37,366 bases of DNA from contig JACYME010000248.1 in the NCBI GenBank assembly GCA_015272155.1, positions 1 to 37,366 on the forward strand, in the 5' to 3' direction. The notes under the pieces are model-generated. The model did no database searches. It was not told where the DNA came from and saw only the letters and a program-made list of their open reading frames with translations. This DNA comes from Leptolyngbyaceae cyanobacterium T60_A2020_046 (lineage in GTDB: Bacteria; Cyanobacteriota; Cyanobacteriia; Phormidesmidales; Phormidesmidaceae). Position 1 is the first letter of the stretch; every line of letters begins with the position of its first letter. The position numbers and the translations under genes were made by a program. Positions 26,710 to 34,152 of the stretch are shown here, piece by piece.

Positions 26710-27854
26710 GGCCCGCGAGGCATCAGAGACCGCGGCGTTTCCTGGTGTGGGCGAGGGCCGATGCCTGGCAGGAGGCTGAGGCTCAGGTAGCCCAGAATCA
26801 GCGTCGCGATCGCGATGACCCCGGCGCGACTGTAGACCAATAGCGCCCGCACGGTATTGGAGGCGCGCACCGCCGCCGGATAGTGGCCATGACGATAGAG
26901 CGATCGCACCTGCGCGGCATATACCATCGCCAACACCCCAAAGGGTGGAAACAGCAGCAGCGTCCAGAGCGCCAGTGGCCAATAGCTTGGCGGGCATGGC
27001 ACATCGCGATAGAGGTCGTAGTATTGCTGCCATTCGGGGCGGGTTTGGTCAGCGACGTAGCCCACCAGTTGAAAGCGGCTGACCTCGCTCAGGCCCAAGG
27101 TGATGAGGGCGGCGCGCACCTGATTTGGCAAAGTGAAGTAGTTAATGGGCACACCCAAATCGCGATGCACTGTGACGGTGAGTTGGGAACCGTCATGGCG
27201 CACTTGGGCCTGAATGCCTGCGGGCAGCGTGGCTTGCACCGCAGCGGAGAGACGGGCATGGTGGCGGGCCTGCCGCAGGGTCATCAGCTTTTCTTTGACG
27301 GCGGCGAGGGAAAGATCGTTGGAGACGGCGAGTTCCCAGTCGTGCTGGGCTCCGTCGCAATCGCCCAGGGCTTCGCGCACATTGCCGCGATGGTAATAGG
27401 CGGTCGCCAGGTTTGGGTTTGCCCGAATGGCACAGGTCAGCGCCGCATGGGCCAGATCGTAGTCGCCCTGTTGGGCATAGTGCAGGCCCAGGTTGTAGTG
27501 GGCAGTGGCGTAGTGGGGCTGATGGTGCAGGGCTTGTTTCCAGTCGGCGATCGCGCGGGCAGTATCGCCCTGTTCATAGCGCACAAGGCCGCGATTGCCA
27601 TAGGCGACAACGTGTTGCGGGTCGAGGGCGATCGCGCGGTCATAGTCCGCGATCGCGGCTTCCAGATCGCCCAATTTCCAATGGGCTAGTCCACGCAGGG
27701 CATAGCATTCTGCCGGGTAGGGATGATGGGGCAGCGCTTGAGTCACTGCCGCGATCGCCCCGGCTAAGTTTCCCTGACGGAGGTGTGTGGCGCTGCGACG
27801 GTAGGCCAGCCGCGATCGCTGACGGTAATACCAAAACAAAACCACGGAACGCAT
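26583..27854 (-). CDS. TPR protein with a CD225/dispanin-like membrane domain
   Basis: A 423-residue protein. Residues ~16-180 hold about five TPR units, for example AECYALRGLAHWKLGDLEAA and ATAHYNLGLHYAQQGDYDLA. Residues ~200-280 form a compact domain ending EWQQYYDLYRD. Residues ~288-358 match the CD225/dispanin family: PPSYWPLALWTLLLFPPFG, then VYAAQVRSLYRHGHYPAAVRASN, then a second membrane segment AGVIAIATLILGYLSL. The final ~60 residues are Arg/Ser-rich and lie antisense to the HAD gene. ATG 27854 is chosen because the 76 residues upstream look non-coding. TPRs suggest a protein-docking role at the membrane; the function is unknown. Confidence 0.75.
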   Translation of the reverse strand: MRSVVLFWYYRQRSRLAYRRSATHLRQGNLAGAIAAVTQALPHHPYPAECYALRGLAHWKLGDLEAAIADYDRAIALDPQHVVAYGNRGLVRYEQGDTARAIADWKQALHHQPHYATAHYNLGLHYAQQGDYDLAHAALTCAIRANPNLATAYYHRGNVREALGDCDGAQHDWELAVSNDLSLAAVKEKLMTLRQARHHARLSAAVQATLPAGIQAQVRHDGSQLTVTVHRDLGVPINYFTLPNQVRAALITLGLSEVSRFQLVGYVADQTRPEWQQYYDLYRDVPCPPSYWPLALWTLLLFPPFGVLAMVYAAQVRSLYRHGHYPAAVRASNTVRALLVYSRAGVIAIATLILGYLSLSLLPGIGPRPHQETPRSLMPRGPQGAAGWRSRERLATSAATSSSKPPASGEGVTQRGKWGRRSR

Positions 27855-28238
27855 GATGACCTGGGGGCATTTGTCTAAAATTGTGCCGAAAGTCCCGAGA
27901 GGATGCCATCCATGCGGTTTAGGGTTCTGGCCGAGCAGAACGCTGCAATAGCCTGCCCGGTAATGCTTTCCCCACCCTGACCTTGCCATAAACCCCAAGA
28001 AAACGCTTTTCATCTTGATTGCCCCAAGGGCGCAGGCAAAACCTACATTGGGACGCTGGTGGCCGCCCATTTCCCAATTCACCCTATGCGGGTTGAGCCC
28101 ATCTGGCTACACCACATGCAGCGTGGCTCCCAGAATGTGGATGGGTGGACGGTGGTGGAAGCCGCGATCGCAACGGCCTTTAAAACCCACAACACAGTGA
28201 TGATCGAATCCTTGGGGGCGGGGGCGGGGTTCGCTAAG

Positions 28239-28399
28239 AGTACGCCAACTCATTCAGCATCCAAACTAAGCCCTCATCCCCCAACCCCTTCTCCCTGGGG
28301 AGAAGGGGAGCCGGATTCAGAACCCCTCTCCCTGAGGGAGAGGGGCAGGGGTGAGGGCAAAGAGCCATGACAAATGGAGAGTTATTTCTATGGAACACT
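28239..28399. mobile_element. 161-bp MITE-like palindromic element with a 5-bp target duplication
   Basis: CTAAG flanks the element on both sides (28234-28238 and 28400-28404), and removing one copy plus the element restores the host frame. Inside are two perfect hairpins, CCCCTTCTCCC/GGGAGAAGGGG (28285-28308) and CCCCTCTCCCT/AGGGAGAGGGG (28323-28345). An outer stem of GCCCTCA(T)CCCC (28270-28281) with GGGGTGAGGGC (28348-28358) encloses both, giving a clover-like fold. The outermost ends (AGAGTAC and, inverted, AGTGTTC) match only partly. It encodes no protein, so it would need a transposase in trans. Confidence 0.75.
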
Positions 28400-28685
28400 C
28401 TAAGTTCCACCGCGCGCTCCAGCAAAAATACCGCATCCGCCGCATCCGCATTCAGGTCGATCTTGATACCTGTCTAGAACGGGTCAGAACCCGCAGCAAC
28501 GCTGACCACATTCCCGCCTCGGACGACAAAGTGCAGGAACACAACCGCATCGTCACTCAGGTGGTCTATGACTGGGATTTGGCGATCGACAACGCTGGCC
28601 CCGCCCGCGATCGCGACATTCTGGCGGCGATCCAAACCCTGCTGCCCCGCCATCAGGCGCAGAATAACCCGGGAAAAGAAAACCG

Positions 28686-28711
28686 AAAAAAAAGGGGCGC
28701 TATCGCGCCCC
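28686..28711 (-). terminator. Minus-strand intrinsic terminator with no obvious gene
   Basis: Read on the minus strand, GGGGCGC-GATA-GCGCCCC is followed at once by eight T residues (A run 28686-28693 on the plus strand). This is a textbook intrinsic terminator. No minus-strand coding gene lies between it and the phosphatase gene, which ends at 30203, so it may end an unannotated RNA antisense to the isiA 5' region. Confidence 0.7.
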
Positions 28712-28726
28712 ACGGCGAACCCCTGA

Positions 28727-28966
28727 AAATTGAGAATCATATTCATTAAAGCGCGATTCTCTACCGATTTTTTGCCGCTTAGCCAAAATTATCCGCAATA
28801 GGGCGACCACCAGAATTGCCCCAAATACCAGAATTCTCCGACAAGAGAGGCTTTCAATCGACTAAAGGCTTGAAAAACCCCATCAAGATACAATTCTTAA
28901 TCACAATTTTGTTGAGAATCGTTCCGATCTATGGTGAGATAGTCACTGTTGAGAATTGAAATCAAC
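28727..28966 (+). promoter_or_regulatory. isiA: isiA upstream region with three TTGAGAAT repeats (candidate Fur sites)
   Basis: TTGAGAAT occurs at 28730, 28912 and 28949. The first copy extends to TTGAGAATCATATTCATTAA, which resembles the Fur box (11 of 15 core positions against ATGATAATCATTATC by eye). The third lies in GTTGAGAATTGAAATCAAC, with GTTGA/TCAAC as inverted ends. isiA is repressed by Fur in studied cyanobacteria. The two near copies lie about 65-100 bp before the start codon. Confidence 0.5.
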
Positions 28967-29012
28967 AAGCGTTCATGACATCAAGAACATCCTCGTTAAG
29001 GAGGCCATGCTG

Positions 29013-30041
29013 ATGCAAACCTACGGCAACTCGACCGTGACCTACGAATGGTGGGCGGGGAATGCCCGTTTTGCGAATCTGTCGGGTCTGTTTATTGCAG
29101 CCCACGTCGCCCAAGCCGCCCTCATTACCCTATGGGCGGGATCCTTTACGCTGCTTGAACTTTCGTGGTTTGACCCCACCCTACCAATGGGTGAGCAGGG
29201 CATGATCCTGCTGCCTCACTTGGCAACCCTCGGCTTTGGTGTCGGAGATGGGGGTCAAGTCGTCGATACCTATCCGTACTTCGTGATTGGCTCCCTGCAC
29301 CTAATTTCCTCCGCAGTGCTGGGGGCCGGGGCGCTCTTCCATGTCCTCAAAGCGCCCGCCGATCTAAAGGAGGCCAAGGGCCGCGCCCGTCAGTTTCACT
29401 TTGACTGGGATGACCCCGCCAAGCTAGGCCTGATCCTGGGCCATCATCTCCTGTTCCTCGGGGCGGGGGCGCTGTTGCTGGTCGGCAAAGCAACGCTCTG
29501 GGGCGGGCTCTATGACGCTGCGAGCCAGACGGTGCGGGTGGTGACGCAGCCGACGCTGGATCCGCTGGTGATCTATGGGTATCAGACCCACTTTGCCAGC
29601 GTGAATAACCTGGAAGACCTCGTCGGCGGGCACATCTATGTTGGCGTGCTGCTATTGGCGGGCGGTGTCTGGCATATTGTGATGCCGCCGATGGCGTGGG
29701 CCAAGCGTGTGCTGCAATTTTCCGGCGAAGCGATCCTTTCCTATTCCCTCGGCGGCATTGCGCTGGCTGGGTTTGTGGCGGCCTATTTCTGTGCGGTGAA
29801 TACCCTGGCCTACCCGTCAGAGTTCTATGGCCCGCCTTTAGAAGTCAAGCTGGGAATCATGCCCTACTTTGCAGACACGGTGGATCTGCCTCTGGGGGCA
29901 CATACGGCGCGGTGCTGGCTCGCCAATGCCCATTTCTTCTTGGCCTTCTTCTTTTTGCAGGGCCACCTGTGGCACGCGCTGCGGGCCATGGGCTTTGACT
30001 TCCGTCGGGTAGAAAAGGCGCTAAACGCCGTCGGTTCCTAA
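29013..30041 (+). CDS. isiA: Iron-stress chlorophyll-binding antenna protein IsiA (CP43')
   Basis: A 342-residue thylakoid membrane protein with six helices that binds chlorophyll a and forms rings around photosystem I, or quenching aggregates, under iron limitation. It opens [21 protein letters not shown] and has the family's chlorophyll-ligand histidines: [75 protein letters not shown] and [21 protein letters not shown]. The large lumenal loop of PsbC is absent, as expected. ATG 29013 lies 8 nt after TAAGGAGG; ATG 29007 is too close. The length matches IsiA exactly. No isiB flavodoxin gene follows; a terminator does. Confidence 0.96.
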   Translation: MQTYGNSTVTYEWWAGNARFANLSGLFIAAHVAQAALITLWAGSFTLLELSWFDPTLPMGEQGMILLPHLATLGFGVGDGGQVVDTYPYFVIGSLHLISSAVLGAGALFHVLKAPADLKEAKGRARQFHFDWDDPAKLGLILGHHLLFLGAGALLLVGKATLWGGLYDAASQTVRVVTQPTLDPLVIYGYQTHFASVNNLEDLVGGHIYVGVLLLAGGVWHIVMPPMAWAKRVLQFSGEAILSYSLGGIALAGFVAAYFCAVNTLAYPSEFYGPPLEVKLGIMPYFADTVDLPLGAHTARCWLANAHFFLAFFFLQGHLWHALRAMGFDFRRVEKALNAVGS

Positions 30042-30066
30042 CGGTTTTGCTCTCCTCTCAACGATT

Positions 30067-30098
30067 GGGGTGGGACGTTGAGTCTCGCCCCTTTTTTT
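30067..30098 (+). terminator. isiA: Intrinsic terminator of isiA
   Basis: GGGGTGGGAC (30067-30076) pairs with GTCTCGCCCC (30082-30091, with two G-U pairs) around a GTTGA loop, followed by seven T residues (30092-30098). It lies 26 bp past the isiA stop and implies a monocistronic message. Confidence 0.9.
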
Positions 30099-30202
30099 GT
30101 GGGATGGCGATCGCGAGCCGCCCGCCGTTCAGGGTTTCAATCGATTGATCCAGACGCGAGGGGTTGCGATCGCCCCCTTTCCAGGGACTCACAATGCTGA
30201 AT

Positions 30203-31666
30203 CTACTGCGGCCCCTCCGTCGAGTCCATTGTGCTAAAGAGATTGAGCTGGAGTTCCGGCTTGACGCGCATCACCACCAAGGTGACATCATCATCCGTGC
30301 GTCGCCCGGTGCCCACAAACTTTTGCAGCAGGTCAAAGAGATAGTCCAAAATGGCCTGGGCTGAGGTGCAGTTGCGGCAGGCCCATTTCAGCGCATTGAT
30401 GAGGTTATCTTCGTCAAAGCGATCGCCCTTCGCATTGGCCGCATCGGTAAAGCCATCGGTGTAATAAATGATGGTATCCCCCGGCTCTAGGGTCACCTTT
30501 TCTTCGTGGTACTGGGTATCCATATCCAGCCCCAGCAACATGCCGACGGTATCGAGGCGGGTGACGGTATTCGTTGCCGCTTGCCACAAAAACGGCGGAT
30601 TATGCGCAGCGTTGCTATAGGCAAGCTGGCGAGTTTTGGGATTGTATTCGCCATAGAACAGCGTGACAAAGCGGCTGGAATTTTCTAGATCCGTATGCAT
30701 CACGTGGTTCAAATGCTGCAAGATGTTGGCCGGAGAATAGCGATGCAGCACCTCCGCCCGCAACATGCCGCGCAGCATGGTCATGATTAGCCCAGCGGGC
30801 ACGCCCTTACCCATGACATCGCCGATCGCAAAACTCCAGGGAGACAGGGCCGACTGGGCGCTATTAGGGTTGCGAATTTGGCGATAGGTAGTCGGAATAA
30901 AGTCGTAATAATCGCCCCCGACTTTGTTGGCCGTGCGGCAGCAGGCCGCGAGGTCAATGCCTTCGATGGTGGGAAACTTGCGCGGCAAAAGCTGAAGCTG
31001 AATTTCTGCGCCAATTTCCAGCTCGCGGCCCAGGCGTTCTTTTTTGCGCAGGGCAACGCTGAGTTCTTCGTTTTCGATCGCGACTGCGGTTTGATCCGCC
31101 ACCAGACGCACCAGCTTTTGGCGGGTGTCTGTCCAGACAAATTCAGGATCGCGGCTAAAGACGTAGAGCCGTCCCCGCTCAGAATTTTTGACGATGATGG
31201 CGGTGCCAAAGACCTGATACTCGCTGCCGAGATATCGGTGGACGTGGCGATCGAGGGAAAGCATGGCCGACTTGGCTACCGTCATCGCGCCGCCCGTGGG
31301 CGCAAAGGATGAAGTGACCTGACGGGTGGCGGCCTCTAGGGCCATCTTCACATCCTGGCAATGCTGGTTGCTTTGGCAATGGAGGCGCTCAAGCCGCACC
31401 TGCCCGTCGGGCTTGAACAACACTAGGGCTCCGCCTGTGGCATCGGTAACGCGGCTGGCAATCATCGGAATCAGTTCTAGAAACTGATTCAGGTTGTTGA
31501 GGCTGCGCAGGGCAAAGCCGAGGGAACTGAGTAAATCTTGAATTTTAAATTGCTCGCGCTGAAGTCGCGCGACCAACTCTTTTAAGGCAAACGCAGGGGT
31601 TGCCTCCGGCCTTGAGTCCTGACCGGTTGCATCAGATGAGCCAGGCGGCATGGGCACAGCAGTCAT
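30203..31666 (-). CDS. PP2C/SpoIIE-type serine phosphatase with N-terminal GAF-like domain
   Basis: A 487-residue cytosolic protein of the RsbU type. Residues ~30-210 form a GAF-like sensor, starting FALKELVARLQREQFKIQDLL and ending VRLVADQTAVAIENEEL. A coiled linker, KERLGRELEIGAEIQLQLLPRKFP, leads to the SpoIIE phosphatase domain with metal-binding motifs GGDYYDF, FAIGDVMGKGVPAGLIMTML, FVTLFYGEYN and IIYYTDGFTDAANAKGDRFDEDNL, and a C-terminal DDDVTLVVMRV. Such enzymes dephosphorylate anti-sigma-factor antagonists; no such partner gene is in this window. ATG 31666 (MTAVPMPPG) follows GGAGAG; an upstream start at 31759 is less likely. It converges on isiA. Confidence 0.9.
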   Translation of the reverse strand: MTAVPMPPGSSDATGQDSRPEATPAFALKELVARLQREQFKIQDLLSSLGFALRSLNNLNQFLELIPMIASRVTDATGGALVLFKPDGQVRLERLHCQSNQHCQDVKMALEAATRQVTSSFAPTGGAMTVAKSAMLSLDRHVHRYLGSEYQVFGTAIIVKNSERGRLYVFSRDPEFVWTDTRQKLVRLVADQTAVAIENEELSVALRKKERLGRELEIGAEIQLQLLPRKFPTIEGIDLAACCRTANKVGGDYYDFIPTTYRQIRNPNSAQSALSPWSFAIGDVMGKGVPAGLIMTMLRGMLRAEVLHRYSPANILQHLNHVMHTDLENSSRFVTLFYGEYNPKTRQLAYSNAAHNPPFLWQAATNTVTRLDTVGMLLGLDMDTQYHEEKVTLEPGDTIIYYTDGFTDAANAKGDRFDEDNLINALKWACRNCTSAQAILDYLFDLLQKFVGTGRRTDDDVTLVVMRVKPELQLNLFSTMDSTEGPQ

Positions 31667-31917
31667 GGACTCTCCAGAGGCACCTTTCACCAACTCCCAA
31701 CACGCTTTAAAGACTTGGGGGAGCCGTGTTGGAGACCAAGCATAGCATTCCCTTTCCAATGCGATCGCCCCAGAAAACCTTTAATTCAGCTAAATCTGTC
31801 AAAAGTCAAGGAAAGGGGCAAGAAAGCCCACAATGACAAGGGTTTCGGGACGATTTAACAAAAGACAATGGCGGAAATTGCCCCCATGCTAGCGCGCGAT
31901 CGCGTCTCAACGGCGAG

Positions 31918-32817
31918 TCATCCGCTGGCCTGAGGATTGTCAGCTGATCGGACAGGGGCAGGGGCGGAGCCGGGAGTTGGGGTCAAGGATGTGAGGTGCT
32001 GCCACACAAAATCCACAACGTCGGCCAGGGTGGTGGTGACGGCGGGGTAGGCGATCGCGGGGCGGGTAATCACCACCAGACGAACGCCGAGGGCGGCAGC
32101 GATCGCCCGTTTGGTGGCTTCGCCGCCCGGCTGACCAGAGGCTTTGGTGATGACTTGGGTAATGCCCCACTGCTTCCACAGGGCAGTTTCCAACTCCGGT
32201 GAAATGGGTGGACGCAGGGCAATCAGGCGATCGGCGGAAAACCCGGCGGCGATCGCGGCCTCTAGGGCAACGGGGGACGGCAAAATGCGCGCAAATAATG
32301 GCGCGACGGTATGCCACGGCTGGCAGAGCGACAGCCCACGATAGCCAAGGGTCAAGAGCGTTCGCTGGCCGATGAGGCGATCGCGGATTAGGGCAGCTTC
32401 TAGGCGATCGCAGTAGAGAATGTCATTCTCTGTGTCGGTTGGCTCTGCGGCGGGTGGGCGATCTCCCGCTTCGATTCCCGGTCGCTCGTATCGCAGATAG
32501 GGGACGCCCGCCTGCTGGGCCAGGGCGATCGCCCGCTGAGACACCTCCACCGCAAAGGGATGAGACGCATCAATGATGGCCTGGGGCGCATAGTGTTGAA
32601 AAAATTGTGGCGCGATCGCGGGCGTCAGCTTGCCCACCCAGACCTCTAGCCACGGTGCCGTCGGGTAGAGGTTACGCGCTGCCTCTGTGGTCACCGAAAT
32701 CAGCAGCCGCCCTGTGGGGGGAATCCGCTCGGGCTGGGCGGCGATCGCTGACACTAGGTGCCGACTTTCTTCAGTGCCGCCGATGAGCCAAATCGTGGGA
32801 TCGTGTATTCTCAACAT
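31918..32817 (-). CDS. cobK: Precorrin-6A reductase
   Basis: A 299-residue cytosolic enzyme that uses NADPH to reduce precorrin-6A (or cobalt-precorrin-6A) in cobalamin synthesis. The Rossmann start is IWLIGGTEESRHLVSAIA. IIDASHPFAVEVSQRAIALAQQAGVPYLRYERPG is the signature block of the CobK/CbiJ family, followed by LLTLGYRGL and, near the C-terminus, VITKASGQPGGEATKRAIAAALGVRLVVITRPA. The C-terminal ~20 residues are Pro/Ala-rich. A methyltransferase gene ends just upstream on the same strand (33-bp gap), so the two are probably co-transcribed. No other cobalamin gene is nearby and I see no cobalamin riboswitch. Confidence 0.92.
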   Translation of the reverse strand: MLRIHDPTIWLIGGTEESRHLVSAIAAQPERIPPTGRLLISVTTEAARNLYPTAPWLEVWVGKLTPAIAPQFFQHYAPQAIIDASHPFAVEVSQRAIALAQQAGVPYLRYERPGIEAGDRPPAAEPTDTENDILYCDRLEAALIRDRLIGQRTLLTLGYRGLSLCQPWHTVAPLFARILPSPVALEAAIAAGFSADRLIALRPPISPELETALWKQWGITQVITKASGQPGGEATKRAIAAALGVRLVVITRPAIAYPAVTTTLADVVDFVWQHLTSLTPTPGSAPAPVRSADNPQASG

Positions 32818-32850
32818 CAGCCGCGCCCGCGTTGTCCTTATCCAATGCGG

Positions 32851-33558
32851 CTAAAGCGCCACTTTCAAGAGATGGAATAGCTCACCGGGCTGCTCTTTCT
32901 GGATTTTGACGCCTAAGCTTTTGAGGTGCGATCGCCAGTCAGCCAAGTCAATCAGTTCCACCTCGGCCCCGAGGTAGGTTTCCAAAATGGCCCAATCCTC
33001 CGCGAGGGGCTGCGCCGGATCGAGCACATCAAAAATAAAGGATCCGCCTTCTTTCAGCACAGGCTTGACCGCTGTCATGACCTGCTCCCAATAGTCAAGG
33101 GGATAATAACAGCTCACCCCAGTAGAAACGACCCAGTCAAACTGTTGGGTGTCGTAGTCAATGCGATGGGCCGGGGCGTGGCGCATTCCTTTAAATAGCT
33201 TGGAATTGAGCTGTGGCCCCCGCGAGTTCACCATTTGGCAAATGCTGGAACTCACATCTTGGCCATAAAATCGAGCATCCCAATCGCGCCAAGGATAGAA
33301 CATGAAGCTGCCGCCGCAGCCCAGGTCAAGGCCGTGTTGCCCTTTGCGGGGACGAACCAGCTCCCAAAAGGGCGACGCTACGCGGCTAGAGAGTTGCCCC
33401 GCGAGCCAGGTTTGGTAGATGGGCATGGCCTCAACGGACTCAGGCACCTCGAAGGGTTGGCCTTGAAATTCGCGATCAAAGCGGCGGGCGATCGCCCCTA
33501 CCCGGCTCGACCATGCATCTGTCGGCAGCGCATTGACCAAATCACTCAACCTCAGCAA
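32851..33558 (-). CDS. SAM-dependent methyltransferase, class I
   Basis: A 235-residue soluble protein. The SAM-binding motif I is HGLDLGCGGSFMFYPW (about 93-108), followed by FYGQDVSSSICQMV (motif II), FDWVVSTGVSCYYPLDYWEQVM (motif IV region) and VLKEGGSFIFDVLDP. The acceptor is not readable. The start is a TTG (33558, or 33549 in frame); an upstream stop codon excludes an ATG start in this frame except far inside. It lies between the 60-residue membrane protein (17 bp upstream) and cobK (33 bp downstream) on the same strand, so the three may form one transcript. A corrin methyltransferase role would be speculation. Confidence 0.85.
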   Translation of the reverse strand: MLRLSDLVNALPTDAWSSRVGAIARRFDREFQGQPFEVPESVEAMPIYQTWLAGQLSSRVASPFWELVRPRKGQHGLDLGCGGSFMFYPWRDWDARFYGQDVSSSICQMVNSRGPQLNSKLFKGMRHAPAHRIDYDTQQFDWVVSTGVSCYYPLDYWEQVMTAVKPVLKEGGSFIFDVLDPAQPLAEDWAILETYLGAEVELIDLADWRSHLKSLGVKIQKEQPGELFHLLKVAL

Positions 33559-33575
33559 CGGTCATGGTTGTCATC

Positions 33576-33758
33576 CTAGCCCTTGAGCGCGCGACCAAAG
33601 TTCTGACGGTAAGACTTATTCGCAATCAAAAAAATCGGCCATAAAAGGGTTAGGCTCAATCGTCCGCCGCTAAAGTTGGTGCGGTGAAAGCCTTTCCAAA
33701 ATCGCATGGCTCCATATCCATAGACAATTACCAAGACAATCACGACGAGATATCCCAT
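33576..33758 (-). CDS. Small 60-residue membrane protein
   Basis: Starts MGYLVVIVLVIVYGYGAMRFW, a single transmembrane helix. A short basic-aromatic region and a second hydrophobic patch, LSLTLLWPIFLIA, follow, and the protein ends SYRQNFGRALKG. The start at 33758 is supported by AGGAG about 9 nt upstream; codons further upstream look non-coding. The pattern fits small conserved cyanobacterial membrane proteins of unknown role. It is 17 bp before the methyltransferase start on the same strand and is probably the first gene of that transcript. Confidence 0.65.
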   Translation of the reverse strand: MGYLVVIVLVIVYGYGAMRFWKGFHRTNFSGGRLSLTLLWPIFLIANKSYRQNFGRALKG

Positions 33759-34152
33759 TGGTGGTTCGCTCCTGTGAAATCCACAGCAATCTCTATCTAT
33801 TAAAATAACAACGTTAGGCCGTGGCTTAGGGAACTGAGGTGCTGCGGTGCTTCGGATTCGCCAGCGGTTTAGGGTGCGGTGCGGTGCATCAGGTGTCAGC
33901 CCCGGCAAAGTGGGGTGGCGGGCAGTGAAACAGGGGAAAGGTCAGGCGATCGCGCCACCCATCTCCTCCCCAGGGCGGAAGGCATTCCTTCAGTCTATGC
34001 TGTTCGACAGATGGCGAGGGTGTCCATCGGGTCTGATGATAGGGCAGAGCTTTATGGCGTCAGCAAACCTGAGCCCAGCGTTCGTCGGAGGGGTTGTCCG
34101 CGATCGCTTGCCCGGTCTAGACGATGTTGATCAGCAGCAATAGGAGGATTTC
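33759..34152. promoter_or_regulatory. Divergent intergenic region
   Basis: About 390 bp between the small membrane protein gene (minus) and the nucleotidyltransferase gene (plus). Near 33840-33890 it is rich in short GTGCGGTGC-type repeats. It should hold both promoters. I see no gene or clear operator. Confidence 0.4.

Larger units (their letters stand above)
27988..28749 (+). pseudogene. P-loop nucleotide-kinase-like pseudogene split by a small inserted element
   Basis: Three pieces of one gene can be read. The N-terminus (27988-28019) reads NPKKTLFILI, with ATA where a start would be expected. A one-base deletion near 28021 then shifts frame into CPKGAGKTYIGTLVAAHF, a damaged P-loop that would otherwise be GPKGAGKT. 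This continues to VMIESLGAGAGFAK (28238). A palindromic element follows, and the gene resumes at 28402 with KFHRALQQKYRIRRIRIQVDLDTCL, continuing through ADHIPASDDKVQEHNRI. Deleting one 166-bp segment joins GFAK to FHRALQ in frame. The family looks like small P-loop nucleotide or sugar kinases. Three independent lesions make function very unlikely. Confidence 0.8.

Noticed and set aside
28234-28425. 63-codon minus-strand frame with PHPCPSPSGRG
   Set aside because: This peptide is the usual chance translation of the palindromic C/G-rich repeat element, not a protein.
31760-31917. Possible cobalamin riboswitch near cobK
   Set aside because: This stretch lies downstream of cobK rather than upstream. 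Upstream of the cobK-methyltransferase group I see no B12-box-like sequence.
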